64,000 nucleotides of DNA from JAHRAW01 sp965212085 (GTDB lineage Bacteria > Pseudomonadota > Gammaproteobacteria > Arenicellales > Poriferihabitantaceae). Positions 1 through 8,074 of the stretch are shown here, piece after piece. The stretch lies in assembly GCA_965212085.1 (NCBI GenBank), contig OZ243042.1:992001-1056000 (forward strand), in the 5' to 3' direction. The notes under the pieces are model-generated. The model saw only the letters and a program-made list of their open reading frames with translations, made no database searches and had not been told where the DNA came from. Position 1 is the first letter of the stretch. Each line of letters starts with the position of its first letter. Made by a program: the position numbers and the translations under genes.

Positions 1-186
1 GGAAGCGACGCCGGGGAATTCCAGCATCTCGCCCTGCATGGCTTCGCTCAGCCCGTGGATGCGGGCGATGCCGTCGGTCAGCATGACGATGGCGCCTTCG
101 GTGCGCGCCTCGGCGTCCGCTTCAAAGTTGGCGATGCGCTCCTTGATGAGTTCTGAGATTTCGGAAGGGTTCAATTGGATGGTCAT
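1..186 (-). CDS. atpA: ATP synthase F1 subunit alpha, N-terminal part (cut by window edge)
   Basis: This is the first 62 codons of the catalytic-core alpha subunit of the F1 ATP synthase; the rest lies beyond the left edge. The translation starts MTIQLNPSEISELIKERI and continues with a DGIARIHGLSEAMQGEML stretch, which matches the conserved N-terminal helix and beta-barrel entry of bacterial AtpA. It is read on the minus strand, downstream of atpH, but a transporter gene sits between them, which is not usual for an atp operon. Confidence 0.93.
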   Translation of the reverse strand, partial: MTIQLNPSEISELIKERIANFEADAEARTEGAIVMLTDGIARIHGLSEAMQGEMLEFPGVAS

Positions 187-224
187 GTCGGATTCTCAAT
201 TTGTATGGCAGTGAATGGATGCAT

Positions 225-1136
225 CTAACCGGTCGTCATTCCCACGATATGTTCAGCGGGAATTTCCTTTCTCTTGATATGTTGCACGGTCAAGTAGCCG
301 GTGGTCGCCAGCAAAATAACCGCGCCGCCGATGATGGTGTTTGTGCCGGGGTTTTCGGCAAATAACAGATATGCCGCGGTTGGTGCAATGATAATTTCCG
401 CCATCCCAACCAACGCGGCGATCGTGGCGGTGGTGCGTTTCACGCCCAGCAGATAAACCCCAAAGCCAAGCACCAAACTTGTCAACCCAAACAACGCAAG
501 CCAAAAATAATCAGCCGGTAACGTGCCGATGAAGGAAACAAACGGCAGCACCGCTATGGCGGTAAGAAACCCTTGCAGGTAAGTGGCTTTGATTATATCG
601 GTGCTTGGAAAATACTTGGTGGCGACGGTGAACGCCGCCCAGCAAAAGGTCATGCCAAAAGCAAGTGCAAGCCCCAAAAAATCGTCCACTTGACCGGCAC
701 CGCCGACGATTATGCCAACGCCGGCGATGCAAACACCACAAGCACCAAACGCAATCCAGTCGGCTTTGCATTTGAGCACCAACATTGCCAAAAGAAAAGT
801 CACCAACGGCATGGTGCCGTAAACGAAAACTACATTGGCGATGCTGGTATGGAAAAAAGCCGCAATAAAACAAATCATGCCGACCGCTGCAATGGCACCG
901 ATGACCCATTCGCCAAGCGAAAAACGCAACGCTTCGCCAAACGACACCCGCCCGGTGCGCCGGTGTTGCATAAAAAAATAAATCACCAACACGCAAGCCC
1001 CGCCGATGAGCGAACGCCAAAACAAGGTGGTCGCAATGTCGGTGGTAACCACCCGCGTGAACAACCCGGCAGCGGCAAAAGCGGCGGCGGCGATGAACAC
1101 AAACAAAACGCCGAGGGTTTGGTTTTGTTGTTGCAT
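225..1136 (-). CDS. EamA/DMT-family permease inserted in the atp operon
   Basis: The 303-residue protein has about ten hydrophobic segments arranged as two similar halves, the layout of drug/metabolite transporters of the EamA family in the inner membrane. The first half begins TLGVLFVFIAAAAFAAAGLF and contains FWRSLIGG, a typical EamA position; the second half begins near LGLALAFGMTFCWAAFTVATK. Substrate cannot be read from sequence. It lies in the same direction between atpH (27 bp upstream) and atpA (38 bp downstream), so it is probably co-transcribed with the ATP synthase. Its base composition looks less GC-rich than its neighbours, which suggests acquisition by insertion. Confidence 0.85.
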   Translation of the reverse strand: MQQQNQTLGVLFVFIAAAAFAAAGLFTRVVTTDIATTLFWRSLIGGACVLVIYFFMQHRRTGRVSFGEALRFSLGEWVIGAIAAVGMICFIAAFFHTSIANVVFVYGTMPLVTFLLAMLVLKCKADWIAFGACGVCIAGVGIIVGGAGQVDDFLGLALAFGMTFCWAAFTVATKYFPSTDIIKATYLQGFLTAIAVLPFVSFIGTLPADYFWLALFGLTSLVLGFGVYLLGVKRTTATIAALVGMAEIIIAPTAAYLLFAENPGTNTIIGGAVILLATTGYLTVQHIKRKEIPAEHIVGMTTG

Positions 1137-1163
1137 ACGAATTGTTTGATGCGCGCCGATAAG

Positions 1164-1721
1164 TTAAGCACGAAGCGCGCCGACCAGTTGTTCAAGTTGC
1201 GCCCGCACCGAGCCGTCTATGACCCAGTCACCGGCGCGCACCACGGCGCCGCCGACCAGTTCTTGATCAACGCCGAATTCGAGTTTGACCTTGCGCCCCA
1301 GTCTGGATTGCAGGGCTTCGGTAAATTGCTCACGCTGCTGCGGATTGATTTCGGCGGCGGTGGTCATCTGCGCTTCGATGACGCGCTCGGCTTCGGCGCG
1401 CAACAACGCAAACCCGCGCGCGATGTTTGGCAGCAACGCCAGGCGGCGGTTTTGCGCGAGTAGCCGCACGAGGTTGACGAATTCGTCGGCGAGTTCGTCA
1501 ACGGCAACGCCGGAGACCAAAGCAACGGCGGCGACCACCACGCCGGCGGCGTCTTCGTTGCCCACCCGCGGACTGCGGATGACGGCGACCACCGAGTCGT
1601 CTGCGACCACGGCGGACAATTTTTCAAGGGCGTCGCTCCAGCCCGCCAGGTCATCCTGCTGCCGGGCCAGTTCAAACACCGCGCGGGCGTAAGGTCTGGC
1701 GATGTTGTTTGCTTCAGCCAT
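1164..1721 (-). CDS. atpH: ATP synthase F1 subunit delta
   Basis: This 185-residue protein is the delta (OSCP) subunit, part of the peripheral stalk that links F1 to the membrane b subunits. The N-terminus NNIARPYARAVFELARQQ is the conserved first helix of AtpH, and the C-terminal part VKLEFGVDQELVGGAVVRAGDWVIDGSVRAQLE is the family signature. Length is close to the usual 177. It follows atpF by 39 bp and is followed by the EamA permease rather than directly by atpA. Confidence 0.95.
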   Translation of the reverse strand: MAEANNIARPYARAVFELARQQDDLAGWSDALEKLSAVVADDSVVAVIRSPRVGNEDAAGVVVAAVALVSGVAVDELADEFVNLVRLLAQNRRLALLPNIARGFALLRAEAERVIEAQMTTAAEINPQQREQFTEALQSRLGRKVKLEFGVDQELVGGAVVRAGDWVIDGSVRAQLEQLVGALRA

Positions 1722-1760
1722 CGTGAAAATTGTTGCGCGTTGTTGTCAGTGATTACGCGA

Positions 1761-2231
1761 TTAAAGTTTTGCCGCCAGCCCATCCAACAACTTGGCGTGG
1801 GTTTTGGCGTCAATTTCGCGTCCCAAAATCCGGCGCGCGCCGGCCACCGCGAGTTCGCTGACTTCGGCGCGCAAACCTTCGCGGGCTTTGCTGAGTTCGG
1901 TGTCAATTTCGGCGCGCGCGGCGGTGGTGATGCGCTCGCCTTCGGCGCGCGCGTTTTGTTTGGCCTCATCCACCAACTCATTGCCACGGCTGGTGGCGCG
2001 GTTGATGATTTCATTGGCTTGCGCTTTGGCTTCACCGATCACTTCCTCGGCCTGCCGGCGTCCTTCTTCCTCGGCCATGTGGCCTTTTTCGGCGGACGCC
2101 AGACCGTCGGCGATGGTGGCCTTGCGCGCGTTCAACGCGCCAATGATGGGCGACCACACGAATTTTTTGCTGAACCACACGAACACGGCGAAAAACAGCA
2201 CCTGGAACAGCAGCGTGAGATTGATGTTCAT
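1761..2231 (-). CDS. atpF: ATP synthase F0 subunit b
   Basis: The protein has 156 residues, the same as the E. coli b subunit. It has one N-terminal membrane helix (LTLLFQVLFFAVFVWFSKKFVW) followed by a long charged alpha-helical stretch rich in Ala, Glu and Arg, which forms the dimeric peripheral stalk. The motif KFVWSPI after the membrane segment is typical of AtpF. It lies between atpE and atpH in the standard order. Confidence 0.95.
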   Translation of the reverse strand: MNINLTLLFQVLFFAVFVWFSKKFVWSPIIGALNARKATIADGLASAEKGHMAEEEGRRQAEEVIGEAKAQANEIINRATSRGNELVDEAKQNARAEGERITTAARAEIDTELSKAREGLRAEVSELAVAGARRILGREIDAKTHAKLLDGLAAKL

Positions 2232-2276
2232 CGTTTTATTTCGGTTGCGGGTTATCGGGTTGCCATGTTCGCCGGG

Positions 2277-2507
2277 TCAGGCCACCGCAAACAATACGTA
2301 CATGGCGATGCCCACGGCGATCATCGGCACCGCGTCCACCAGCCCCATGACGATGAAGAACTGGGTGCGCAGCATCGGGATTAGTTCCGGCTGGCGCGCC
2401 GCGCCTTCGAGAAATCGTCCGCCGAGAAGGCCGACGCCGACGGCGGCGCCCACCGCGCCGAGGCCCATCATGATTGAGCCGGCGATATACAAAAGTGCTT
2501 GTTCCAT
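2277..2507 (-). CDS. atpE: ATP synthase F0 subunit c
   Basis: This 76-residue hairpin of two membrane helices forms the rotating c ring. The polar loop is ARQPELIP and the ion-binding carboxylate is the Asp in GLVDAVPMIAVG. The first helix lacks the Gln and Ser/Thr ligands of sodium-type rings, so a proton-coupled ring is the natural reading. The C-terminus YVLFAVA is as in gammaproteobacteria. Confidence 0.96.
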   Translation of the reverse strand: MEQALLYIAGSIMMGLGAVGAAVGVGLLGGRFLEGAARQPELIPMLRTQFFIVMGLVDAVPMIAVGIAMYVLFAVA

Positions 2508-2579
2508 CTTAATCTCCGAATGTGTATGAGTGATTGAGGTAAACGATACTTGATTTGCATTTGATTTGCATCGGGACTT

Positions 2580-3446
2580 CTAGTGAGGTTTTTGGTGCGC
2601 CATGTCCATATACACCACGGTCAGCACCATGAAAATAAAAGCCTGTAACGTGATAATCAAAATGTGAAACACCGCCCAGATGAACTGCAACACGCCGCCG
2701 AACAAGGTCAGGGTAACGCCGGCGCCGAACATCAGGGAGATCAAGATAAAAATCATCTCCCCGGCGTACATGTTGCCGAACAGCCGCAGCGAATGGGAAA
2801 TCGGTTTGGAAATCAGGCTGACGAACTCAAGGAAGAAATTCGGCAGGATGAACAAAACTTTGAGCAGCGGATTTTTGGCCTCGAACGGGTGCATGGTGAG
2901 TTCCGCGGCAAATCCGCCGAGCCCTTTCTCCTTGATGCTGTAGTAGAGCATCAGCGCGAACACGCTCAAGGCCAGGCCGAAGGTGATGTTGGGGTCGGTG
3001 CTCGGGACGATTTTCTGGAAGTGTACGCCGGCGAAACCCAACGCCCTCGGCACCACTTCAACGGGCACCAGGTCCATCAGGTTCATCAGGAAAATCCAGC
3101 AGAACAAGGTCAGCGCCATGGGTGCCACGAGGTCGTTTTTGCCGCTGAACGAGCCGCGCACGTTGTCGTCAATGAACTCGACGATCCACTCGACGAAGTT
3201 CTGCATCGCGCCGGGCACGCCGGAGGTAACCTTGCGGGCCACGCCGTGGAAAAACCACAGGAACAACGCGCCGAGGCCAAACGACCACGCCAGACTGTCG
3301 ACGTGGAGCGCCATAAATCCCATGCCGGCGGCCTGTTCGCCGCTTTCGGCCAATCCCCAATGGCCGTCCGCGTGGCGTCCAAACGTCAGGTTGGTCAGGT
3401 GGTGGCGAATGAACTCGCCGGAGGTGATTGCTTGTGAGGCTGCCAT
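2580..3446 (-). CDS. atpB: ATP synthase F0 subunit a
   Basis: This 288-residue integral membrane protein forms the proton half-channels next to the c ring. The essential Arg is in SLRLFGNMYAGEMIF, and the last helices contain LQAFIFMVLTVVYMDMA, both conserved in AtpB. It is slightly longer than the E. coli protein (271). It follows atpI and precedes atpE. Confidence 0.95.
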   Translation of the reverse strand: MAASQAITSGEFIRHHLTNLTFGRHADGHWGLAESGEQAAGMGFMALHVDSLAWSFGLGALFLWFFHGVARKVTSGVPGAMQNFVEWIVEFIDDNVRGSFSGKNDLVAPMALTLFCWIFLMNLMDLVPVEVVPRALGFAGVHFQKIVPSTDPNITFGLALSVFALMLYYSIKEKGLGGFAAELTMHPFEAKNPLLKVLFILPNFFLEFVSLISKPISHSLRLFGNMYAGEMIFILISLMFGAGVTLTLFGGVLQFIWAVFHILIITLQAFIFMVLTVVYMDMAHQKPH

Positions 3447-3510
3447 CGTGTAATTTGTAAAGTTTGCTCTTTAATTTCGTTTCGGTTTTTCGATTTTTCG
3501 GTTCTTCGTT

Positions 3511-3930
3511 TCAATCCCGCCCCGCCGGCGTTCCCGCCCACAGATACCCGGCCTGCATTGTAATATAACCGAGCGCCACATAAAGCGGCCCGAACGCCCA
3601 GTACACCAGGCCCGCGTAGGCACCGCCGGCGACGATCAGCAACTTGAACAACAGCCCGGAATAAACCGGCAGCATTCCCAAGTGCGGGTTTTTGACCACC
3701 GCCCGGCTTGACTTTACCACACTTCTGGCCGTGACCACGGTGGCCAGGATGCCCAGCAGCGCGCCGAACGCCGCGGCCTTGGCCCGCGCCAGCCCCAGCG
3801 TCATCGCCGCCGCCGGGCCGGACCCGGACAGGAGCGCGCTCGCCAGCATCACCAGCACCACCAGCAGGAGCGCAAGAATCACCTGGGCCGCCAGCACCCG
3901 CCGTACGCTTCGCGCCATCATTGAAACCAT
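3511..3930 (-). CDS. atpI: ATP synthase subunit I-like membrane protein
   Basis: The gene sits directly before atpB, where atpI is expected. The protein has four hydrophobic segments (VILALLLVVLVMLASALL; AAAFGALLGILATVV; LPVYSGLLFKLLIVAGGAYAGLVYWAF; YVALGYITMQAGYLW), and the segment around LPVYSGLLFKLLIV resembles AtpI, a c-ring assembly factor. I chose the start at MVSMMARSVRR because it follows the stop of the upstream LysE-like gene by 11 bp and has a GAGG motif upstream. A longer open frame upstream would overlap that gene and has no family similarity. Confidence 0.8.
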   Translation of the reverse strand: MVSMMARSVRRVLAAQVILALLLVVLVMLASALLSGSGPAAAMTLGLARAKAAAFGALLGILATVVTARSVVKSSRAVVKNPHLGMLPVYSGLLFKLLIVAGGAYAGLVYWAFGPLYVALGYITMQAGYLWAGTPAGRD

Positions 3931-3941
3931 CGGAGCGCGCC

Positions 3942-4541
3942 TCAGCCGAGCAACAAACTCGCGGCGATGGACCACATGACCACGCCGATTACCGCGTCCA
4001 GCAGGCGCCACGCCTGCGGGTTGCGGAACACCGGCGCCAGCACCGCCGCGCCGTAACCGAGCGCAAAAAAGAACCCGAACGAGCCCAGCATCGCGCCGCC
4101 GGCGAAGGCCGTTTTGCCGCCGGGATACTGCGTTGAGACCGAGCCGAGCAGCACCAGCGTGTCGAGATAGACGTGGGGGTTCAACCAGGTCAACGCCAGG
4201 CAGGTCAGCACCGCCGAGGCCTTTGAGCCGCCGGCGTTTTCAGTGGCCGGCGCCGGATCCGCCGGGCGCAACGCCGCATAAAAACTGCGCGCGCCATACA
4301 CCAGCAAAAACGCCGCGCCGCCGTAAAGCGCCGCCATCTCAAGCCACGGCAGCCGGTTCACCATCCAGTAAAACCCCGAAACCCCCGCCGCGATCAACGC
4401 CGCATCCGATGCCGCACAAACCAGGCACACGGCGAACACGTGCTGTTTTTTCAGCCCCTGCTTGAGCACGAACGCGTTTTGCGCGCCGATGGCGATAATC
4501 AGGGAGAGGCCGAGGGACAGGCCGGCGGTGAAAGCAACCAT
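3942..4541 (-). CDS. LysE/ArgO-family amino acid exporter
   Basis: The 199-residue inner-membrane protein has about six helices and the LysE family N-terminal signature LSLIIAIGAQNAFVLKQGL. The later motif LALTWLNPHVYLDTLVLLG is also typical of LysE/ArgO exporters of basic amino acids such as arginine and lysine. The exact substrate is inferred from family only. It lies between parB and atpI in the same direction, interrupting the parB-atpI junction that is common in gammaproteobacteria. Confidence 0.88.
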   Translation of the reverse strand: MVAFTAGLSLGLSLIIAIGAQNAFVLKQGLKKQHVFAVCLVCAASDAALIAAGVSGFYWMVNRLPWLEMAALYGGAAFLLVYGARSFYAALRPADPAPATENAGGSKASAVLTCLALTWLNPHVYLDTLVLLGSVSTQYPGGKTAFAGGAMLGSFGFFFALGYGAAVLAPVFRNPQAWRLLDAVIGVVMWSIAASLLLG

Positions 4542-4566
4542 CTGGTTTCAGGGGGAGCGCGGCGCG

Positions 4567-5496
4567 CTATTTAATCCGCTCAATAATCCCGTCGAGTTCA
4601 TCCAGCGAGTGATAGTGAATGACGAGTTTGCCTTTTTTGGCGCCGTCTTTGCCCTTTCGGGTGTTGTGCTGAATGGAAACCCGCGCGCCGATGCGGGTCG
4701 AAAGCTCGCCCTCAAGGCGTTGCACGTCGGGATCTTTTTTCGGGGAATCGCGGTCACGGTCACGGTCATCATCCCCGGCCCCGGCCAGCAGGCGTTTGAC
4801 CAGCAACTCGGTGCGCCGCACCGACAAACCGCCGGCGGCCACCTGGTTGGCCGCACCCGGCTGGTCTTTGGCGGGCAGCTGCAACAATGTCCGGGCGTGG
4901 GCCATTTCGATTTTCCCGGCCTCCAGCAGTTTTTTCACCGCCGGGTTCAACGCCAGCAGCCGCAGCAGGTTGCTGACCGCCGCCCTGGAACGCCCCACCA
5001 CCTCGGCGATTTGCTGGTGGGTCAGGCCGAAATCATCCACCAAACGTTGCAACCCGGCGGCCTCCTCGATGGCGTTCAGGTCTTCGCGCTGGATGTTTTC
5101 GATCAACGCCACCGCCATGGCGCTTTGATCGCTCACCTCGCGCACCACCGCCGGCACGCTCTTCAGCCCGGCCAGCTGGGCGCCGCGCCAGCGCCGTTCC
5201 CCGGCGATTATTTCATAGCGGCCACGCTTGATTTCGCGCACCAGCAAGGGCTGTATCACCCCCTGCACGCGGATCGTCTCGGCCAACTCCTCGAGGGCCG
5301 GCTTGTCCATTCTGGTGCGCGGCTGGTATTTGCCCCGCTGCAACTGCTCGATGGGCAACTCGCGCAGCTGCGAGCGTCCGCCGGGCGCGCCGCCGGTAGC
5401 GGATGTGGTGGCCGGCGCATCCGCCGACAGCGGTCGTACGTCCCCCAGCAGCGCTTCCAGGCCGCGCCCCAATCGTGCTTTTTTTCGGGTGGTCAT
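4567..5496 (-). CDS. parB: Chromosome-partitioning protein ParB
   Basis: This 309-residue CTP-dependent DNA clamp loads at parS and spreads, working with ParA in origin segregation. The N-terminus RKKARLGRGLEALLG is the ParA-interacting stretch. The CTP-binding motif is AGERRWRGAQLAG, with RVQGVIQPLLVR upstream, and a helix-turn-helix lies around LTHQQIAEVVGRSRAAVSNLLRL. A charged linker rich in Asp and Arg precedes the C-terminal dimer domain. Two matching parS sites lie near dnaN-gyrB in this window. Confidence 0.95.
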   Translation of the reverse strand: MTTRKKARLGRGLEALLGDVRPLSADAPATTSATGGAPGGRSQLRELPIEQLQRGKYQPRTRMDKPALEELAETIRVQGVIQPLLVREIKRGRYEIIAGERRWRGAQLAGLKSVPAVVREVSDQSAMAVALIENIQREDLNAIEEAAGLQRLVDDFGLTHQQIAEVVGRSRAAVSNLLRLLALNPAVKKLLEAGKIEMAHARTLLQLPAKDQPGAANQVAAGGLSVRRTELLVKRLLAGAGDDDRDRDRDSPKKDPDVQRLEGELSTRIGARVSIQHNTRKGKDGAKKGKLVIHYHSLDELDGIIERIK

Positions 5497-5577
5497 TGCT
5501 TGTGCGCTCGTGTTTTCGCCTGCTTGCCGCGCTTGTCCCGTTTGCCGTTTGCCGTTTACCGTTTATTTGGGGCGCAC

Positions 5578-6363
5578 CTACTCGGCAACGCGCCGTCTCA
5601 GCACCTCGCCGGCCAGCGCCAGATACGCCTGGGAGCCGGCGCAGTGGCGGTCATACTGCAACACCGGCTTGCCGTAACTGGGCGCCTCCGCGAGGCGCAC
5701 GTTGCGGGGGATGACGGTGCGAAACAGCTGCTCCGGGAAGTGCGCCGCCAGTTGCTCGGCCACTTCCGCCGACAACGAGTTGCGGGAATCGAACATGGTT
5801 CGGACCAGCCCCAGCACCCGCAACGACGGGTTAAGGCCGCCGCGAACCAGCGCCACCGTCTCCATCAAACTGGTCAGGCCCTCGAGCGCATAATACTCGC
5901 ATTGCACCGGAATCAAAACCTCCCGCGCCGCGGTCAGCGCATTTACGGTCAGCACGTTGAGCGCCGGCGGGCAGTCGATCACCAGCAGGTCGTAGCGCCC
6001 GGCGACGGGCGCAAGGGCATCGGCGAGGCGGAAATCCCGGCGCGCCAGCTGCGCCATTTCAACCTGGGCGCCGGAGAGATCGGGATGCGACGGCAGCAGG
6101 TCGTAACCGCTTTGCGTAGCGATGATGGCGCCGTCAATGTCATCGCCGCCCAGCAGCACTTCGTAAATGCCCTGCTCCAGATCGCGCATCGCCACGCCGC
6201 TACCGACCGTGGCGTTGCCCTGGGGGTCCATGTCCACCAGCAGCGTGCGGCTGCCGGCGCGGGACAAAGACGCGCACAGGTTGATGGCGGTGGTGGTCTT
6301 GCCGACCCCGCCTTTCTGGTTGGTAATCGCGATTACGCGTGCCTCTTGCGCCACTTGCGCCAT
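5578..6363 (-). CDS. parA: Chromosome-partitioning ATPase ParA
   Basis: This 261-residue deviant Walker-type ATPase binds DNA non-specifically and moves ParB-parS complexes. The deviant Walker A motif is TNQKGGVGKTTTAINL, the switch I region is LLVDMDPQGNAT, and Walker B is YDLLVIDCPPALNVLT. Its start lies 3 bp after the rsmG stop codon, so translation is likely coupled. The gap of about 80 bp to parB is longer than usual. Confidence 0.95.
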   Translation of the reverse strand: MAQVAQEARVIAITNQKGGVGKTTTAINLCASLSRAGSRTLLVDMDPQGNATVGSGVAMRDLEQGIYEVLLGGDDIDGAIIATQSGYDLLPSHPDLSGAQVEMAQLARRDFRLADALAPVAGRYDLLVIDCPPALNVLTVNALTAAREVLIPVQCEYYALEGLTSLMETVALVRGGLNPSLRVLGLVRTMFDSRNSLSAEVAEQLAAHFPEQLFRTVIPRNVRLAEAPSYGKPVLQYDRHCAGSQAYLALAGEVLRRRVAE

Positions 6364-6366
6364 TTT

Positions 6367-7002
6367 CTAAAACTCGATAATGATCAGATGCCGCTCGGCG
6401 GACAAAAACGGGACGTGCAGTTTCTCAACGCTCACGCGCGCCCGCCACGGAGAATCAAGGGCGGCGATTTCCCGCGCCGGCATTTTGCCCTTCATCGCCA
6501 GCAGGCGGACGCCGGGCCGGTGCAACGCGGCGGTCGCTCGCAGCGTATCCCCGAGGGACGCCAAAGCCCGAACCGCAAGCGTATCAAATTTTTCCGCGGG
6601 CCGGTAATCTTCAACCCGCCCGCGCACCACGCCGGCGTTGCCGAGACCCAGGGCGGCGCAGGCGTGGCGCAGAAACTCAACGCGCTTGCCACGGCTGTCG
6701 AGCAGCGTAACGCAAAGCGCCGGATTGACCACCGCCAGCGGCACGCCGGGAAATCCGCCGCCGCTGCCGACGTCCAGCAACGAGCCGCCGCGCACGAACG
6801 GCGCGATGGCGAGGGAATCGAGCAGGTGCCGCACCACCATATCGTCCATACCCCTGACCGCGGTCAAATTCAAGCGGCGGTTCCACTTCGCCAACAACTC
6901 AAGATGCCGCCGCAACCGCTCCCCCTGCCCGGCGGACAACGCTATGCCGAGCCGCCCGCAGCCTTGCTCAAGTTTTTCCATAGCGCGGGGTTGTGTTGTC
7001 AT
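6367..7002 (-). CDS. rsmG: 16S rRNA (guanine-N7)-methyltransferase RsmG
   Basis: The enzyme methylates G527 of 16S rRNA with S-adenosylmethionine. The SAM-binding loop is LLDVGSGGGFPGVPLAV and the N-terminal signature is LAKWNRRLNLTAVRG. The start is uncertain: MTTQPRAMEKLEQ (used here, with a weak GGA upstream), an ATG 14 codons earlier, or MEKLEQ seven codons later. The usual partner mnmG is not present upstream. Confidence 0.92.
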   Translation of the reverse strand: MTTQPRAMEKLEQGCGRLGIALSAGQGERLRRHLELLAKWNRRLNLTAVRGMDDMVVRHLLDSLAIAPFVRGGSLLDVGSGGGFPGVPLAVVNPALCVTLLDSRGKRVEFLRHACAALGLGNAGVVRGRVEDYRPAEKFDTLAVRALASLGDTLRATAALHRPGVRLLAMKGKMPAREIAALDSPWRARVSVEKLHVPFLSAERHLIIIEF

Positions 7003-7243
7003 GTCTGTCCGGCGCGCGGGTTCAGGCGGATGGTTTTGGCGCATGGTCTTGGCGATGCCCGCGCCGAGGTCGGTGGCGGCGCCGATGTTGCCGATGGTTG
7101 CCGGTAAAAAAATCCGCTTCGGAAATTGCGGGTAAAATTAGATTGCCTAGTGTAATTTGTTTTATCATTCCTTGACAATCCACTCCACCCGCCGCTGAGT
7201 TCAGCAAGCCGAAGTCAAATGCGCGTTACCACGAGAGGCCACC

Positions 7244-7426
7244 ATGAATGAGCGCCCGGCCCTGGGCGACTGCCCGGTCTGCGGCACGCGGCTGACGTTG
7301 TCCTGCGACCTCGTCAAGGGCGAGTTGCTGGAATGCGACGACTGCGGAACCGCGCTGGAAGTGGTCGACCTCGGCCCGGTGGAACTCAAGGAGCCCCCGG
7401 AAGCGGAAGAAGAGTGGGAGGAGTAG
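7244..7426 (+). CDS. lysW: LysW/ArgW-like amino-group carrier protein
   Basis: The 60-residue acidic protein has a zinc ribbon made of CPVCG and CDDCG and ends in an acidic EEEWEE tail. LysW proteins of Thermus and archaea have the same size, the same two CxxC knuckles, the ELECDDCG/LEVV core and end in EDWGE, where the last Glu carries the amino acid being built into lysine or arginine. Here the ending is modified, with Trp followed by Glu-Glu. An AGAGG motif precedes the ATG. No LysX ligase, kinase or reductase gene is adjacent, so either the partners are elsewhere or the protein has been adapted to another job. Confidence 0.8.
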   Translation: MNERPALGDCPVCGTRLTLSCDLVKGELLECDDCGTALEVVDLGPVELKEPPEAEEEWEE

Positions 7427-7606
7427 CGGCGCGGCGTTCACCACCGGCCGATGCCCCGAAATCCCGCGCCAAACCAGCGACGTAGCCGCTAGCATGACAG
7501 CGGCGAGGGCAAAAGCGCCAATCCAAAAATTACCCCTATAAAACAACCCCTTACCGCCAAAAACCCCCCGCAACCCCGAAAAAACCATAAATTTGCAATA
7601 AAACCC

Positions 7607-7634
7607 TTGACAAACATTAACAAAATGGTAATGT
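7607..7634 (+). promoter_or_regulatory. Near-consensus sigma-70 promoter
   Basis: TTGACA is followed after 16 bp by TAATGT in an AT-rich stretch. No plus-strand protein gene follows for over 2 kb; the transcript would run into several hairpins (7649-7665, 7668-7686 or 7680-7713). Confidence 0.45.
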
Positions 7635-7639
7635 TCGCA

Positions 7640-7713
7640 CCACTAAATCGGTGCATTGGGCACCGTTGCGCTATTTTTTATAGTGCGTAGTAATGTCTTT
7701 TACCGCGCACTAT
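7640..7713 (+). ncRNA. Candidate small structured transcript
   Basis: Downstream of the promoter at 7607-7634 lies a CGGTGC/GCACCG hairpin. It is followed by two mutually exclusive stems that share the segment ATAGTGC: one with GCGCTAT just before it across a T-rich loop, one with CGCACTAT at 7706-7713. Such alternatives are typical of attenuators or antitermination, but I see no regulated gene. The rest of 7427-7606 shows nothing recognisable. This is a weak prediction. Confidence 0.2.
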
Positions 7714-7727
7714 CCCCGCCCCCGGCG

Positions 7728-7904
7728 TCACGCCTCCCCGGCCTCCTGCGCGCATTTATCGTGCAGTTTTTTCTTCAGACATTCGTTGCAAATCTCCACA
7801 ATCGCCGGCGGGGTTGCCCGCGTTTGATAGCCGGTTTTCGGCCAGTTTGAGCAGTTGCGGCAGAAGTGCCAGGTGTCGCGGGTGGTGATGCGGCGGAAAT
7901 TCAT
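7728..7904 (-). CDS. 58-residue zinc-ribbon-like small protein
   Basis: A complete small reading frame starts MNFRRITTRDTWHFC and ends with TGA. It contains CRNC and CNEC, two CxxC pairs 20 residues apart, which fit a zinc ribbon, plus the motif TWHFCRNCSNWP. The pattern of paired Cys and the Trp-Pro motif argue against a chance open frame. No good ribosome-binding site is visible. Function is unknown; a nucleic-acid or protein-binding role would be typical of such knuckles. Confidence 0.55.
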   Translation of the reverse strand: MNFRRITTRDTWHFCRNCSNWPKTGYQTRATPPAIVEICNECLKKKLHDKCAQEAGEA

Positions 7905-7943
7905 GGCGGGCAGTCGGTTATTGCGGACAAAATTATTACGGAC

Positions 7944-7975
7944 AAAAAAAACCGGAGCCGAAGCTCCGGTTTTTT
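7944..7975 (-). terminator. Rho-independent terminator, probably for the porin
   Basis: On the minus strand an ACCGGAGC stem closes on a TTCG tetraloop and GCTCCGGT, followed by a run of eight T. An A-run on the other side gives it bidirectional character. It lies about 100 bp after the porin stop codon. Confidence 0.85.
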
Positions 7976-8074
7976 GTAAAGGTGGGATTTGGGGGGAACA
8001 TAATGAGAGGTGCAGACCCCCTCATAATGCAGAGGTATCTCACGCCTCCCCCCTCATCCCATTACAACGCTGGG

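Noticed and set aside
4462..7107. Long plus-strand open frame of 881 codons across parB, parA and rsmG
   Set aside because: It is antisense to three clear genes, has the odd Gln/Arg/His-rich composition of a GC-rich shadow frame and matches no family.
7226..7588. Minus-strand 120-codon frame opposite the LysW-like gene
   Set aside because: It is antisense to a gene with conserved zinc knuckles and shows no domain.
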